DNA from: Mesorhizobium sp. M4B.F.Ca.ET.058.02.1.1
GTDB taxonomy: Bacteria; Pseudomonadota; Alphaproteobacteria; Rhizobiales; Rhizobiaceae
Length of the DNA: 64,000 bases
Direction: 5' to 3'
Assembly (NCBI RefSeq): GCF_003952505.1
Contig: NZ_CP034450.1
Span: 2,232,001-2,296,000 of the forward strand
The notes under the pieces are model-generated. The model was not told the origin of the DNA. It saw only the letters and a list, made by a program, of their open reading frames with translations, and did not search any database. Position 1 is the first letter of the stretch, and every line of letters starts with the position of its first letter. Below, piece after piece: positions 22,202-32,204 of the stretch. Position numbers and translations under genes: made by a program.

Positions 22202-23107
22202 TCAGAAATACCCCTCGCGCTTCTTCTTTTCCATCGAGCCGGCTTCGTCGCGGTCGATGAGGCGGCCCTGGCGCTCCGAGGTGCGCGCCGTCAGCATCTC
22301 GCCGACGATGGCCTCCAGCGTGTCGGCATCGGACTCGATAGCGCCGGTCAGCGGATAGCAGCCAAGCGTGCGGAAGCGCACCATCCGGTTCTCGACCGCT
22401 TCGTCCGGACGCAACTGCATGCGGTCGTCGTCCTTGAGGATCAGCATGCCGTCGCGTTCGACGACCGGCCGTTCCTTGGCGAAATAGAGCGGCACAATCG
22501 GGATGTCTTCCTGCAGGATGTACTGCCAGATATCGAGCTCGGTCCAGTTGGACAACGGAAAGACGCGGATCGACTCGCCGGCGGCGATGCGGGTGTTGAA
22601 GATCTTCCACATTTCCGGCCGCTGGTTCTTCGGGTCCCAGGCGTGCTGGGCGTTGCGGAAGGAAAAGATCCGTTCCTTGGCGCGCGACTTCTCCTCGTCG
22701 CGGCGGGCGCCGCCGAAGGCGGCGTCGAAGCCGTATTTGTCGAGCGCCTGGCGCAACGCCACCGTCTTCATCACATGGGTATGGGTGTTCGAGCCATGGT
22801 CGAACGGGTTGATGTTGTCGCGCACGCCGTCCTCGTTGACATGCACCAGGAGGTCGAAGCCCAGCTTCTGCGCCATCTGGTCGCGAAAGGCGATCATCTC
22901 GCGGAACTTCCAGGTGGTGTCGACGTGCAGGAAGGGAAAAGGCGGCTTGGCCGGGAAAAAGGCCTTCATCGCCAGGTGCATCAGCACGGAAGAATCCTTG
23001 CCGACCGAATAGAGCATGACGGGCTTGGAGAAGGAGGCCGCCACCTCGCGGAAGATGTGGATGGATTCGGCCTCGAGCCGCTGCAGGTGCGTAAGTGCGA
23101 TATTCAT
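22202..23107 (-). CDS. cysD: sulfate adenylyltransferase subunit 2
   Basis: ATP sulfurylase catalytic subunit, forming APS from ATP and sulfate with CysN. The PP-loop [11 protein letters not shown] lies at residues 34-44, with [31 protein letters not shown] and [12 protein letters not shown] after it, all typical of CysD/NodP. ATG 23107 (MNIALTHLQ) gives 301 residues as in E. coli; 18 further codons upstream are open but not conserved. It is first in the operon cysD-cysNC-cysQ. Confidence 0.95.
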   Translation of the reverse strand: MNIALTHLQRLEAESIHIFREVAASFSKPVMLYSVGKDSSVLMHLAMKAFFPAKPPFPFLHVDTTWKFREMIAFRDQMAQKLGFDLLVHVNEDGVRDNINPFDHGSNTHTHVMKTVALRQALDKYGFDAAFGGARRDEEKSRAKERIFSFRNAQHAWDPKNQRPEMWKIFNTRIAAGESIRVFPLSNWTELDIWQYILQEDIPIVPLYFAKERPVVERDGMLILKDDDRMQLRPDEAVENRMVRFRTLGCYPLTGAIESDADTLEAIVGEMLTARTSERQGRLIDRDEAGSMEKKKREGYF

Positions 23108-23585
23108 GGACTGTGAGCGTTCTCTCGTGCCATCCAGACCTTGCATCAACGGATCAGGCACCGTTTCTTAAAAACAGCCCGGTTCAAGCTTTGCTTCTGG
23201 ACATTCGTGCGGGCGTTCTAGCAGATCGTGATTGCGGGGAACAATGCCAGACGCGCCCGCCAGATGGCCAATCTGGAATGAATTTTCCACGATCAGTGCG
23301 TATGTGGGAAAATCCTGCCCTACCGCCTGATGCATGGCAAAGAACGGAGAAACTATTGCCTTTCGGGTGACCGTGGACGGCCCGCCGCGCGAAGCTCCCG
23401 CTCACGCGGATGCGCGCCGGGCTGCCGATTTGTGATAGGCCCTCCAGCGGCCGCACTATCGGGAATCGGACCCAGCGGCTATACCGGCCACACATGCTGC
23501 CCGCGCGCCGTGGCACCAAATAGGCTTCGAAGGTGATCGCGTCCGCCGTCGCGGACCAACACGGCGTCCCAACGACCCCCAGACA
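23108..23585. other. 478-nt divergent intergenic region cysD / ligase-like gene
   Basis: Should hold the promoters of cysD (minus) and of the membrane protein gene (plus). Two inverted repeats are visible: CCAGAT/ATCTGG around 23260-23276, and AATTTTCCAC (23281-23290) against GTGGGAAAAT (23304-23313), which is complementary apart from one bulge. Either could be an operator. An open minus-strand frame at 23184-23519 looks non-coding. Confidence 0.4.
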
Positions 23586-24878
23586 TTGCGAAACAGAGCA
23601 TTGAACCCGCTTTTATCCATCAAACGGCACCTCACGCCCGCGCAGATCAACGTCTACTTCTCGATCTTTTGCTTCTTTTGTCCGCCGGTGCTGGGTTCGG
23701 CCGTGAGCTTTGTGTTCATCGGCGGCGGTCTTTGGTCAGGGGTACTGCTCGCCCTGAAGCGGCGACGCTTCAATTTCGATCCGCCGATGCTCGCCATAAC
23801 GGTGGCGATCTATGTCTATTGCGCGGCATACCTGCTGGCGTCGGCCGTCAACAACGCGCTCGGGGCCGATGCGCCGCATCTCGTGGCGCTGGTCACGTTC
23901 CTGCTGTTCCCGATCTCCTACTCGACCTGGAGCATAACCGCAAAGGCGACCCTTGCCCGCATCGTCGTGGTCGCCAGCATGGCGGCATGTTTTGGCGCCC
24001 TGGTGCTGGCCGTGGTGCAATACTACTGGCTCGGCATGCGGGCCGAAGGCGGGGCCGGAAACGCCATTCCGTTCGCCACGGTCACCTGTCTCGGCGTCAT
24101 GATGTGCATGGCCGGGGCGCTGTCGGGCATTGAAAGAGCCAAAGGCCTTCTGATCCCGGCGGTACTGGCCGGCATCATTGCCATCCTCTATTCGGGCACC
24201 CGCATCATCTGGGTGGCCATACCGGTGTCGGGCATCGCCGTACTCTTGATCAACCGGCGCAGGCTGGAGCAGGCAAGTCTTGCTCGTCTGCTGCTGATTG
24301 CCGCCGTGATGTCGCTGGTGATCGCCATTCTCGGTTTCCATATCGTGTCGGAACGCGCGGATTTCCTGTTCAGCGACTGGGACGCGCTTGCCAAGGGCGA
24401 CCACGCGACGCCGACGGGGTTGCGCGTGGCGCTGTGGCAGATCGGGCTCGGTGCATTCCGGGACGCTCCGATATTCGGACACGGCATCGCCGCCAGCCAG
24501 GCGCTGATGAAGCAAGGCTTCCATGACCAGTTCGGCATGGCCATGGGCTTCAGCCATTTCCACAACGGCTTTCTGACCGCGCTGGTGCAGGCCGGGTTGG
24601 CCGGAGCAATCACGCTCGCGGCGATCTTCGCGGTCGCCGCATGGAACGCCGCAAAGGTTCTGCGCGTCAGCGCCGATCCGATCGAGCGCTTCGGCGCGAC
24701 GATGGTCGCCGTCACGGTGATCGTCTACCTGATCGGCGGAATGACCGGCATCCTGCTCGGCCACGATATCCTCGATTCGACTTTCATGGTCTTCGTGGTG
24801 TCCGGAACCTACCTTGCGTCGGGGCGCCAACAGAGGCTGCCGCAGGAGCCGGCGGCCGCGATAGCGCCGGCAACCTGA
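23586..24878 (+). CDS. O-antigen ligase / polysaccharide polymerase-like membrane protein (WaaL/Wzy/ExoQ type)
   Basis: About 10-12 hydrophobic membrane segments and a large periplasmic loop mark this as a Wzy_C-superfamily protein. These join O-polysaccharide to lipid A-core or polymerise repeat units in the periplasm. The conserved region is in the C-terminal half: GLRVALWQIGLGAFRDAPI, FGHGIAASQ and GFSHFHNGFLTALVQAGL, the last having the His-containing loop of ExoQ/WaaL proteins. The start is unclear. TTG 23586 gives 430 residues, another TTG at 23601 is possible, and no good ribosome site is seen. It precedes the epimerase gene by 23 nt in the same direction. Ligase versus polymerase cannot be decided from sequence. 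Confidence 0.78.
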   Translation: MRNRALNPLLSIKRHLTPAQINVYFSIFCFFCPPVLGSAVSFVFIGGGLWSGVLLALKRRRFNFDPPMLAITVAIYVYCAAYLLASAVNNALGADAPHLVALVTFLLFPISYSTWSITAKATLARIVVVASMAACFGALVLAVVQYYWLGMRAEGGAGNAIPFATVTCLGVMMCMAGALSGIERAKGLLIPAVLAGIIAILYSGTRIIWVAIPVSGIAVLLINRRRLEQASLARLLLIAAVMSLVIAILGFHIVSERADFLFSDWDALAKGDHATPTGLRVALWQIGLGAFRDAPIFGHGIAASQALMKQGFHDQFGMAMGFSHFHNGFLTALVQAGLAGAITLAAIFAVAAWNAAKVLRVSADPIERFGATMVAVTVIVYLIGGMTGILLGHDILDSTFMVFVVSGTYLASGRQQRLPQEPAAAIAPAT

Positions 24879-24901
24879 CCAAGGGGATGCGAAAACCCGC
24901 C

Positions 24902-25852
24902 ATGAAAGTTCTGGTCACAGGCGCGACGGGATTCATCGGACGCCGGGTCGTGAGCCACCTTGCCGATGCGGGGTTCGAGGTGCGCACCGCCTCGCGCCGG
25001 CCGGAACGGCTTGAGCGGGCAAGCGGGGCGGTTCTGCTGCCCGGCTTCGATGCTCCCGCCGACGCCTTCCTCGCAATGATGGAGGGAGTGACACATGTCG
25101 TTCACTGCGCGGCGTTGAACAACGACCGCGGCGCCAGCGAGCCGGATTATCTGGCCGCGAACGGAGCGCTGACCGGCCGGCTCGCGCGTGCCGCGGCGGC
25201 GCTAGCAAGCGGGCGCTTCCTCTATCTGTCGTCGATCCGGGCGGTCGTCGGCCCGGACTTCAGCGGCACGATCGACGAGGCAACGGTCCCTGCTCCGCAA
25301 GACGCCTATGGCCGCTCGAAGCGCGACGGCGAGATCAGGACGCTCGACGCCTACCGATCGGCGGGCCGTTCCGACGCCGCCGTGCTGCGCCTGCCGCCTG
25401 TTCATGGCGAGGGCATGAAGGGAAACCTGGCAACGCTGATGCGGCTTGCCGATAGCGCCTTGCCGCTGCCGACAGCGGCCCTGACCGGGACTCGCTCGCT
25501 GATTTCGACCGGCGCCGTGGCCGGCGCGGTGCTGCGGCTGTTGACCAAACCGACGCCGCTGCGGCCCATTTATATAGCCGGCGACCGCCCGCCCGCCGCG
25601 ATCTCCGAGATCGTCACCGCCTTCCGGCGCGGTTTCGGACGGCCGCCGCGCCTGGTTGCCGTGCCCGCCGCTCCGATGCGGCTGGCGGCAAGGTTGTTCG
25701 GCAAGGCCAAGGCATGGGAGGCCCTGGCGGCAACGCAGATTTGCGATCCGTCGCTGCTTTTTGCGGAGGGCTGGGCGCCGGAAACCGATACGCTGGAGCA
25801 GCTCACCGAACTGGCGCGGCGAAGCCGCTCGGGCGACGCTCAAGCGCGATAG
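24902..25852 (+). CDS. NAD-dependent epimerase/dehydratase family, probable 4-keto-sugar reductase (WreQ/WbpV-like)
   Basis: Extended SDR enzyme with an N-terminal Rossmann fold (KVLVTGATGFIGRRV, residues 2-16). Residues around HCAALNND and YLSSIRAVVG follow, then active-site Y-x-x-x-K in AYGRSKRDGE. With 316 residues and a neighbouring membrane-bound CapD-type dehydratase and initiating transferase, the likely role is reduction of UDP-4-keto-6-deoxy-GlcNAc to UDP-QuiNAc, as by rhizobial WreQ. This is an inference from context. ATG 24902 is chosen; ATG 24887, five codons upstream after AAGGGG, is equally possible. Its 3' end overlaps the convergent transferase gene by 13 nt. Confidence 0.75.
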   Translation: MKVLVTGATGFIGRRVVSHLADAGFEVRTASRRPERLERASGAVLLPGFDAPADAFLAMMEGVTHVVHCAALNNDRGASEPDYLAANGALTGRLARAAAALASGRFLYLSSIRAVVGPDFSGTIDEATVPAPQDAYGRSKRDGEIRTLDAYRSAGRSDAAVLRLPPVHGEGMKGNLATLMRLADSALPLPTAALTGTRSLISTGAVAGAVLRLLTKPTPLRPIYIAGDRPPAAISEIVTAFRRGFGRPPRLVAVPAAPMRLAARLFGKAKAWEALAATQICDPSLLFAEGWAPETDTLEQLTELARRSRSGDAQAR

Positions 25853-26385
25853 ATGGTTCCCAGCAATATCCTGAGATCGAGGCCGAGCGAGGCAGTCCGC
25901 AGGTAGGCGGCATCGGTCTCGGCGCAAAGCACGGGGGTCGACATGTCGATACCCCGGATCTGCGCGAGGCCGGTCATGCCGGGAAGCGCCGAGAGCACGC
26001 CCAGGTCCCGGCGGCGCTCGACCAGTTCCGTCTGCGTGGGCAGGCATGGGCGCGGGCCGACAAGGCTCATTTCGCCTTTCAGCACGTTCCAAAGCTGAGG
26101 CAACTCGTCGATCTTGGCCCGGCGCAACGCCTTGCCGACGGCGGTAACGGATTGCGGCGGCGCCTCATGCGTGGGCAAGGACGGCGTTCCTCGGTACATG
26201 GTCCGCAGCTTGTGGCAGCGAAATGGCACACCGCCCTGCCCGACCCGGGTCTGGGAAAAGAGCGCCGGCCCAGGCGACGATGCCTTGATGGCCAGCATTG
26301 CAACAAGCAGCACGGGCGACGACGCCACCAGCATCGAGGCAGCCACCACAAGATCGAAGGTTCGCTTCGGCCCTTTCAGGGTCAT
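25840..26385 (-). CDS. initiating sugar-phosphate transferase (polyprenyl-phosphate, small PHPT family)
   Basis: Transfers a sugar-1-phosphate to undecaprenyl phosphate, starting lipid-linked glycan assembly. After a short N-terminus there is one hydrophobic segment (about residues 9-30, ending LLVAMLAIKA). The catalytic block has KLRTMYRG, the Asp/Glu-type DELPQLWNVLKGEMSLVGPRP and PGMTGLAQIRG. These are the bacterial sugar transferase signatures. ATG 26385 (MTLKGPKRTF, 181 residues) fits the monotopic PssY/WreU-like size; 77 open codons upstream lack family features. It lies downstream of the CapD-type gene on the same strand. The sugar may be QuiNAc-1-P by analogy with R. etli. Confidence 0.87.
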   Translation of the reverse strand: MTLKGPKRTFDLVVAASMLVASSPVLLVAMLAIKASSPGPALFSQTRVGQGGVPFRCHKLRTMYRGTPSLPTHEAPPQSVTAVGKALRRAKIDELPQLWNVLKGEMSLVGPRPCLPTQTELVERRRDLGVLSALPGMTGLAQIRGIDMSTPVLCAETDAAYLRTASLGLDLRILLGTIYRA

Positions 26386-26500
26386 CCAATGCTGCTCCGC
26401 GGTCGATGGTCCCAAATCCGGCGCAGCCGAATGCCATGGCCAATGCGCGAGGATCGCCGGGCTTGGCTTCAATAGCCAATCATCGACGCGCCGGACAGGT

Positions 26501-28495
26501 CTAACCTGCCCGTCCAACTGATTTCGGGCCGGTTTCCCGCGGTGCCTCAACCGGCGGCTTTTCAGCCTCATGCAGTCCCGCCAACACGGCAAGAGCGGCC
26601 GCCTTGTCCTGGTCACGTATTGCCGCCTGCAATGCCGTCAGGGCGACTTGAATTCTCGGCCATGACACCACTTCGGCGCGCAGGCCAAAAATCTTGGCGA
26701 TATCGAGCGCGACGACCTCTTCATTCTCGCCCTGCAGCGTCTCGTGCAGCTTTTCGCCCGGCCTGATGCCGGTGAAGCGGATCGGGATGTCGGTGTAGGG
26801 GTTTTTGCCGGCCATGCGGATCATGGTTTCGGCGACTTCGAGGATCGGCACCGGCTTGCCCATGTCCAACATATAGATGGCGTAGTCGTCCTTGCCCTCC
26901 CGCTGCTCGGCATCCGCGGCCGACATGATGACGAGATCGACGGCCTCTGCCACTGTCATGAAATAGCGGGTCATGCGCCGGTCGGTGATGGTGACGGGGC
27001 CGCCGGCTTCGATCTGCGCCTGGAAGATGGTCGCCACCGAACCGTTGGAGCCGAACACATTGCCGAAGCGCACGGCGATGAATTTGGTACCGGCGCGGCG
27101 TCCGCCCTGCCCGACAGCCTGCGTTTCGTGGAGTGAGCTCACGATCTGCTCGGCCGCTCTCTTGGTGATGCCGAGCACCGAGGTCGGGTCCACCGCCTTG
27201 TCGCTCGAGATCAAAAGGAACTGCGGGACCCCGCATTTGGCGGCAACCTCGGCGCAGGCGAGCGTGCCGAAGATATTGGTCTGGATCGCGGATTCCCAGT
27301 TCTCCTCAAGCAGCGGCACGTGCTTCAGCGCCGCTGCATGGAAGATGATGGACGGCATGAATTCGCTGACGACGCGCGTCATCTGGCGCCGGTCGGTGAC
27401 GTCGACGATGCGGCTCTTCAGTCGATCGTGGTCCTTTTCGCCGATGGACTGGTCGAGTTGGAAGATGCCGAATTCCGAAATGTCGGCGACCAGAACGGCC
27501 TCCGCGCCGAGTTCCAGCGAGCGCTTGACCAGGATGCGGCCGATGGAGCCGGCGCCCCCGGTGACGAGCACGCGTTTGCCGCTGACGAAGGCGCCGATGC
27601 GTTCGATGTCGGGCGGCACGGTCGAGCGACGCAGGATGGTTTCCATCTCGACGGCGTCGAGCACAAGCTTGCCGCCTTGCCCAAGTTCCGAGAAGCCCGA
27701 GAATTGGACGACGGCGATGCCGCTGTGGCGGGCGACGCGAACAAGCTCCGAATACTCCTCGATCTCGCGTTCGGCGCCATTGCCAAAGATAAGCAGGTCG
27801 ATATTTTCCGTGCCCCTGGCGTATTCCTCGAGCACTTCGACCAGCCGCGGGCGGGCGGCCACTACCGGAACGCCCTGGATCTGCGTGCCCAGTGGCGCTC
27901 CACCCTCGATCGCCATGATGCCGGCGATGGCATATTCGGTAGGTTGCGCGGTGCGCGTGAAACGGATGATCACGTCGACCTCGCTCAACCTGCCGATGAA
28001 CAGCGCCTGCTTGATCCGCGCGTCGCCTCCGCCATTCCTGCGACCGAGGATGCGCCAACTCGCGCCGTCGCGCAGGAACCGGTAGTAGAGCCTGGGCGCG
28101 GAAATGATGGTGAAGGAGACGAGGAAAAAGACGATGAACTGACGCTCGTTGAGGCCGGTGACGGGCTGGAAGGAGCGGAAGGCGAGCGAGGACAAATAGA
28201 GGACTACCGTCAGGATTCCGCAGCCCTTGAGGATGTTGAAGAAATCGGGTGTCGAGGCGAATCGCCAAACGGTGTTGTAAAGGCCGCAGTATCTGAACAG
28301 CAGATGGGCAATCAGCACGATGACCGCCCAGCAGGCCAGCCCGCCATAAGAGAACGCGTCGAACGACAGCTTCGACTGTGACAAAACCAGGCTGAGCGCC
28401 ACCGCGATCAGGACCATGATGATGTCCTGAAGCATGATGATAGCACGCCGCATCTTCGGCCGAAGTCCGGACACGGCTTCTACATAGGATGTCAT
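26501..28495 (-). CDS. membrane-bound nucleotide-sugar 4,6-dehydratase, CapD/WbpM/WreV type
   Basis: Long-form CapD protein, expected to convert UDP-GlcNAc to UDP-4-keto-6-deoxy-GlcNAc at the inner membrane. Four hydrophobic segments occupy the first about 150 residues, followed by a CoA-binding-like Rossmann region. A catalytic SDR domain starts with RVLVTGGAGSIGRILVKRSL (about residue 305). Later motifs are FHAAALKHVPLLEEN, SSDKAVDPTSVLGITKRAAE, FGNVFGSNGSV and GIRPGEKLHE. The active-site Tyr is replaced (SVLGITK), as in WbpM-class dehydratases. ATG 28495 gives 664 residues; a GTG at 28517-28519 would add 8. With the two neighbouring genes it forms a plausible UDP-QuiNAc and primer module. 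Confidence 0.9.
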   Translation of the reverse strand: MTSYVEAVSGLRPKMRRAIIMLQDIIMVLIAVALSLVLSQSKLSFDAFSYGGLACWAVIVLIAHLLFRYCGLYNTVWRFASTPDFFNILKGCGILTVVLYLSSLAFRSFQPVTGLNERQFIVFFLVSFTIISAPRLYYRFLRDGASWRILGRRNGGGDARIKQALFIGRLSEVDVIIRFTRTAQPTEYAIAGIMAIEGGAPLGTQIQGVPVVAARPRLVEVLEEYARGTENIDLLIFGNGAEREIEEYSELVRVARHSGIAVVQFSGFSELGQGGKLVLDAVEMETILRRSTVPPDIERIGAFVSGKRVLVTGGAGSIGRILVKRSLELGAEAVLVADISEFGIFQLDQSIGEKDHDRLKSRIVDVTDRRQMTRVVSEFMPSIIFHAAALKHVPLLEENWESAIQTNIFGTLACAEVAAKCGVPQFLLISSDKAVDPTSVLGITKRAAEQIVSSLHETQAVGQGGRRAGTKFIAVRFGNVFGSNGSVATIFQAQIEAGGPVTITDRRMTRYFMTVAEAVDLVIMSAADAEQREGKDDYAIYMLDMGKPVPILEVAETMIRMAGKNPYTDIPIRFTGIRPGEKLHETLQGENEEVVALDIAKIFGLRAEVVSWPRIQVALTALQAAIRDQDKAAALAVLAGLHEAEKPPVEAPRETGPKSVGRAG

Positions 28496-28750
28496 TGGGT
28501 AGTACTGAACTCCAGGCACGAAGACATGGCCACTAGACTGGCGCCGGACAGATCATCATCCTGCGCCGATCCAGAGCGCCATTCCCCAGCCCCTTCACCC
28601 CGTTATCGCATAGCGTGGAGTTGAGATCATCGCCATATATTTTTTTGGAAGCACGCAGGATTGAATGCCTGCATACTTCCCGTCGGCGACTTGATCTGCT
28701 TGCGCGGACTCCGCCGGACTGGACAGTTGGGGGCGCAACATTAGAGTTCG

Positions 28751-29680
28751 CTACCGCTGGCCCGGGCCGGCGACGGATCCACCGGCATCGCCTTTTGCCT
28801 GTCCCAGCAAACGAGACACCACCCTTTGTGCGGACAGCCGCCAGTCCGGCGCCTGCCAGGCGAAGGTGCTCCCGAACCTCGCCGTTGACAGGCGCGAATT
28901 TTGGGGGCGTCGAGCCTTGGTCGGATAGTCGCCGGTGGCGATGTCGCGCACCCGCGCGTGCGGCCCGCCGTGCGCGCGGCTCATCTCCAGGATCTGGCGG
29001 GCAAAACCGCTCCAGTTGGCCTCGCCGGCTCCCGTCAGATGGTAAATGCCAAAGTCATCAAAATCCCTGTCGCGATCGAGCCTTGCCGCCGCGTGCAGGA
29101 TAGCGGCGGCGATATCGAACGCCGAGGTGGGGTTTCCCCACTGATCGGCCACCACCGCGATCTCGTCTCGATCGCGGGCCAACCTCAGCATGGTCTCGAC
29201 GAAGTTCCTGCCGAAAGGGCTATAGAGCCACGCCGTGCGCAGGATCAGATGACGCGGATTGGCCGCCGCCACCGCCTGTTCGCCGGCAAGCTTCGAAGCG
29301 CCATAGGCATTGAGCGGCGCGGTGGCGTCGGTTTCGACATAGGCGCCGTCCTTGGTGCCGTCGAAGACGTAGTCGGTCGAAAGATGGATGATGGGAACGC
29401 CAAGCCGCGCCGCCGCCCCGGCGACGGCACCGGCCCCGGTGGCGTTCACCGCAAAGGCCATTTCCTTCTCGTCCTCGGCCTGGTCGACAGCGGTGTAGGC
29501 GGCGGCAGAGACGACGACATCGGGCCTCGATGCCGCCAGCGCATCAAACACCGTGTCGGGCTGCGCCAGGTCGAGTCGCGGCCGGCCTACGGCAACGACC
29601 TCCACGCCCTCCAGCCCGCGCCCGGCTTCAAGCAGGCTGGCAACGACCTGGCCTTCGCGCCCGGTCACGACAAGCCTCAC
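28751..29680 (-). CDS. rmlD: dTDP-4-dehydrorhamnose reductase
   Basis: Final step of dTDP-L-rhamnose synthesis, reducing dTDP-4-keto-L-rhamnose. The 309-residue SDR has [15 protein letters not shown] at the N-terminus (a variant of GxxGQxG), [27 protein letters not shown] and the catalytic [28 protein letters not shown] is also typical of RmlD. The start is GTG 29680 with GGAAGGG upstream; it overlaps the rmlB stop by 4 nt (GTGA). It is last in the minus-strand operon rmlA-rmlC-rmlB-rmlD. Confidence 0.94.
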   Translation of the reverse strand: MRLVVTGREGQVVASLLEAGRGLEGVEVVAVGRPRLDLAQPDTVFDALAASRPDVVVSAAAYTAVDQAEDEKEMAFAVNATGAGAVAGAAARLGVPIIHLSTDYVFDGTKDGAYVETDATAPLNAYGASKLAGEQAVAAANPRHLILRTAWLYSPFGRNFVETMLRLARDRDEIAVVADQWGNPTSAFDIAAAILHAAARLDRDRDFDDFGIYHLTGAGEANWSGFARQILEMSRAHGGPHARVRDIATGDYPTKARRPQNSRLSTARFGSTFAWQAPDWRLSAQRVVSRLLGQAKGDAGGSVAGPGQR

Positions 29681-30753
29681 GCCGCGCCCTTCCTGTTCTC
29701 GGCCTGGCCCAGCCGCTCGCCGGCATAGCGTTGGTCGCGGATCGGCCCCCACCACCATCTGTTGTCGAGGAACCAGTCGACAGTCCTTGCCAGGCCGCTG
29801 TCGAAGTCCTCCGTCGGCGACCAGCCGAGGTCGCGGCCGATCTTGGAGGCATCGATCGCGTAGCGGCGGTCATGACCCGGACGATCGGTGACGAAAGTGA
29901 TCAGGTCGCGATAGCTGCCGCCGGCGGCGCGTGGCCGTCGACGGTCAAGAAGATCGCAGATCGTCTCGACGACGCCGAGATTGCTGCGTTCCGAATTGCC
30001 GCCGACATTGTAGCTTTCGCCCGTCCGCCCCTTCGTGGCGACAAGCTCCAGCGCCTTGGCATGGTCCTCGACATAGAGCCAGTCGCGCACATTGGCGCCG
30101 GCGCCATAGACCGGCAGCGGCTTCTCGTCGAGCGCGTTGAGGATGACCAGCGGGATGAGCTTTTCAGGGAAATGATAGGGCCCGTAATTGTTCGAGCAGT
30201 TGGAAAGGACCACCGGCAGGCCATAGGTCTCGTGCCAGGCCCGCACCAAATGATCGGAGGCGGCCTTCGAGGCGGAATATGGCGACGATGGCGCATAGGG
30301 CGTCTCCTCGACAAACATGCCACCGTCGAAGGGGAGATCGCCGAACACCTCGTCGGTCGAGACCTGATGGAAGCGGAAGCGGCGCTTGCGCCCTTGCGGC
30401 AGGTCACGCCAGTATTCCAGGGCCGCATTCAGCATGCGGTACGTGCCGACGATGTTGGTCTCGATGAAAGCGCCGGGCCCCTCGATCGAGCGATCGACAT
30501 GGCTCTCGGCAGCGAGGTTCATGACGATGTCGATGGCGTCGCGGTGCAAAATCTCCAGCACCGCCCTCTCGTCGCAAATATCGGCGTGGGCGAATTTGTA
30601 ATTGCGCGCGTTCTCGATCGCGCGCAGCGACGCCAGATTTCCGGCATAGGTGAGCTTGTCGAGATTGGTCACGCGGTAGGCCGGATTGGCGCATAGGTGC
30701 CTGCACACGGCCGAGCCGATGAAGCCGGCACCGCCGGTCACCAGGAAATTCAT
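29677..30753 (-). CDS. rmlB: dTDP-glucose 4,6-dehydratase
   Basis: Converts dTDP-glucose to dTDP-4-keto-6-deoxyglucose. The 358-residue extended SDR begins [20 protein letters not shown]. It contains [21 protein letters not shown] (the STDE motif with catalytic Asp-Glu), [16 protein letters not shown] (catalytic YxxxK) and [18 protein letters not shown], all RmlB-specific. ATG 30753 is preceded by GAGGGGAG. It overlaps rmlD by 4 nt and follows rmlC by 13 nt. Confidence 0.97.
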   Translation of the reverse strand: MNFLVTGGAGFIGSAVCRHLCANPAYRVTNLDKLTYAGNLASLRAIENARNYKFAHADICDERAVLEILHRDAIDIVMNLAAESHVDRSIEGPGAFIETNIVGTYRMLNAALEYWRDLPQGRKRRFRFHQVSTDEVFGDLPFDGGMFVEETPYAPSSPYSASKAASDHLVRAWHETYGLPVVLSNCSNNYGPYHFPEKLIPLVILNALDEKPLPVYGAGANVRDWLYVEDHAKALELVATKGRTGESYNVGGNSERSNLGVVETICDLLDRRRPRAAGGSYRDLITFVTDRPGHDRRYAIDASKIGRDLGWSPTEDFDSGLARTVDWFLDNRWWWGPIRDQRYAGERLGQAENRKGAA

Positions 30754-30766
30754 TCCGCTCCCCTCC

Positions 30767-31321
30767 TCACGCAAACACCTCCGCGGCGGCAAGCACCGGC
30801 GCATCAAGGTCCTTGTCCGAAAGCTGGAACCCACCCGCCATTGCCGGCCATTCGATGCCGACGGCAGGGTCGTCGAAACGGATCGACCGTTGATGGGCAG
30901 GCGAATAGATATCGGTCACCTTATACAGAACCTCGGTATCCGGCACGAGCGTGACGAATCCATGCGCGAAGCCTTTCGGCACCAGGACCTGATTGCCTTT
31001 CTCGGCCGACAGGTCGACGGCGACCCATCTGCCAAAGCTCTTCGAGCCGCGGCGAATGTCGACGGTGACGTCGAGGATCCTGCCTCTGACGACGCGCACC
31101 AGCTTCTCCTGAGCATGCGGCGGCAACTGATAGTGAAGCCCCCGCACCACACCGGCGGCGGCGGAATAGGAGCGGTTGTCCTGCACGAAACGGAGATCGA
31201 TGCCGGCCTCGGCGAAGCGCTGGGCGTTCCAGTCCTCGACGAAATAGCCGCGAGCGTCGTGAAAACGCTTCGGGACGATCTCCAGCACGCCGTCGAGGCC
31301 GAGTTGGATGATCTCCAGCAC
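30767..31321 (-). CDS. rmlC: dTDP-4-dehydrorhamnose 3,5-epimerase
   Basis: Cupin-fold epimerase producing dTDP-4-keto-L-rhamnose. The signature [34 protein letters not shown] (catalytic His in RGLHYQ), [18 protein letters not shown] and [12 protein letters not shown] are all present. The start is GTG 31321, one nucleotide after the rmlA stop, with GGAG inside the rmlA end; this gives 184 residues. The 27 codons upstream in the same frame belong to the rmlA region. Confidence 0.96.
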   Translation of the reverse strand: MLEIIQLGLDGVLEIVPKRFHDARGYFVEDWNAQRFAEAGIDLRFVQDNRSYSAAAGVVRGLHYQLPPHAQEKLVRVVRGRILDVTVDIRRGSKSFGRWVAVDLSAEKGNQVLVPKGFAHGFVTLVPDTEVLYKVTDIYSPAHQRSIRFDDPAVGIEWPAMAGGFQLSDKDLDAPVLAAAEVFA

Positions 31322-31322
31322 C

Positions 31323-32204
31323 CTAGTTCTCCGACAACTCGCTGACGCGCCTGCGCAAATACGCGGCGTATTCGTTCTGGCCAAGGCGAGCGGCGCGTTC
31401 AAGTACCTTGTCGGCCGTCAGCCAGCCCTGCTCGAAGGCAATCTCCTCCGGGCAAGCCACCTTGATGCCCTGGCGGTGCTCGATGGTGCGCACGAAGGAT
31501 GCTGCCTCGTGCAGGCTGTCGTGCGTGCCGGTATCGAGCCAGGCATAGCCGCGACCAAGCTGATGCACCTGCAACTGCCCGCGTTCGAGATAGATATTGT
31601 TGACTGCCGTGATCTCGAGTTCGCCGCGCTTCGACGGACGGATGCTCGACGCGATGTCGACGACATCGTTGTCGTAGAAATAGAGGCCGGTAATGGCCCA
31701 GTTGGACTTGGGTCTATGTGGCTTTTCCTCGATCGTCAAAGCCCTGCCGCCGGCCTTGTCGAATGAGACCACGCCATAGCGCTCCGGATCCTCGACACGG
31801 TAGGCGAACACCGAGGCGCCACGTTCGCGCTTCGCCGCCATGCGGCAGAGCTGCGAAAGGCCTTCCCCGAAGTACAGGTTGTCGCCAAGGATCATCGACA
31901 CATTGTCCTTGCCGATGAAGTCGCGACCGATGATGAAGGCTTCGGCAAGGCCGTTGGGGTGAGGCTGCGGAGCAAAGGAAACGTCGAGCCCGAACTCCGA
32001 GCCATCGCCCAGCAACTGCTGGAATGCCGGCAAGTCGCGTGGGGTTGAGATGATAAGGACCTGGCGGATTCCCGCAAGCATCAGCACGCTCAGCGGGTAG
32101 TAGATCATCGGCTTGTTGTATATCGGGAGTATCTGCTTGGACACGGCCAGCGTCAGCGGATAGAGACGGACCCCGTTGCCTCCCGCAAGGATAATTCCCT
32201 TCAA
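31323..32204 (-). CDS. rmlA: glucose-1-phosphate thymidylyltransferase
   Basis: Makes dTDP-glucose from dTTP and glucose-1-phosphate, the first step to dTDP-L-rhamnose. [50 protein letters not shown] and [20 protein letters not shown] are standard RmlA motifs. The start is TTG 32204 after GGAGGATC, which gives exactly the 293 residues of E. coli RmlA. Starting further upstream would place the ribosome site inside the gene. It opens the rml operon, divergent from the UDP-xylose synthase gene. Confidence 0.96.
   Translation of the reverse strand: MKGIILAGGNGVRLYPLTLAVSKQILPIYNKPMIYYPLSVLMLAGIRQVLIISTPRDLPAFQQLLGDGSEFGLDVSFAPQPHPNGLAEAFIIGRDFIGKDNVSMILGDNLYFGEGLSQLCRMAAKRERGASVFAYRVEDPERYGVVSFDKAGGRALTIEEKPHRPKSNWAITGLYFYDNDVVDIASSIRPSKRGELEITAVNNIYLERGQLQVHQLGRGYAWLDTGTHDSLHEAASFVRTIEHRQGIKVACPEEIAFEQGWLTADKVLERAARLGQNEYAAYLRRRVSELSEN

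Noticed and set aside
20262..23107. Calling the sulfate-activation genes nodP and nodQ
   Set aside because: Sequence alone does not separate NodPQ from CysDNC, and cysQ is adjacent with no nod genes, so the housekeeping names are used.
23184..23519. Minus-strand frame containing MCGRYS, recalling the start of SRAP-domain proteins
   Set aside because: The rest of the 111-codon frame is Arg/Ser/Gly rich and shows no further SRAP motifs. It lies in the intergenic space where promoters are expected.
28496..28750. Hairpin GCAGG/CCTGC near an A/T run after rmlD
   Set aside because: The T-run is on the wrong side for termination of the minus-strand rml transcript, and the stem is only about 5 bp.
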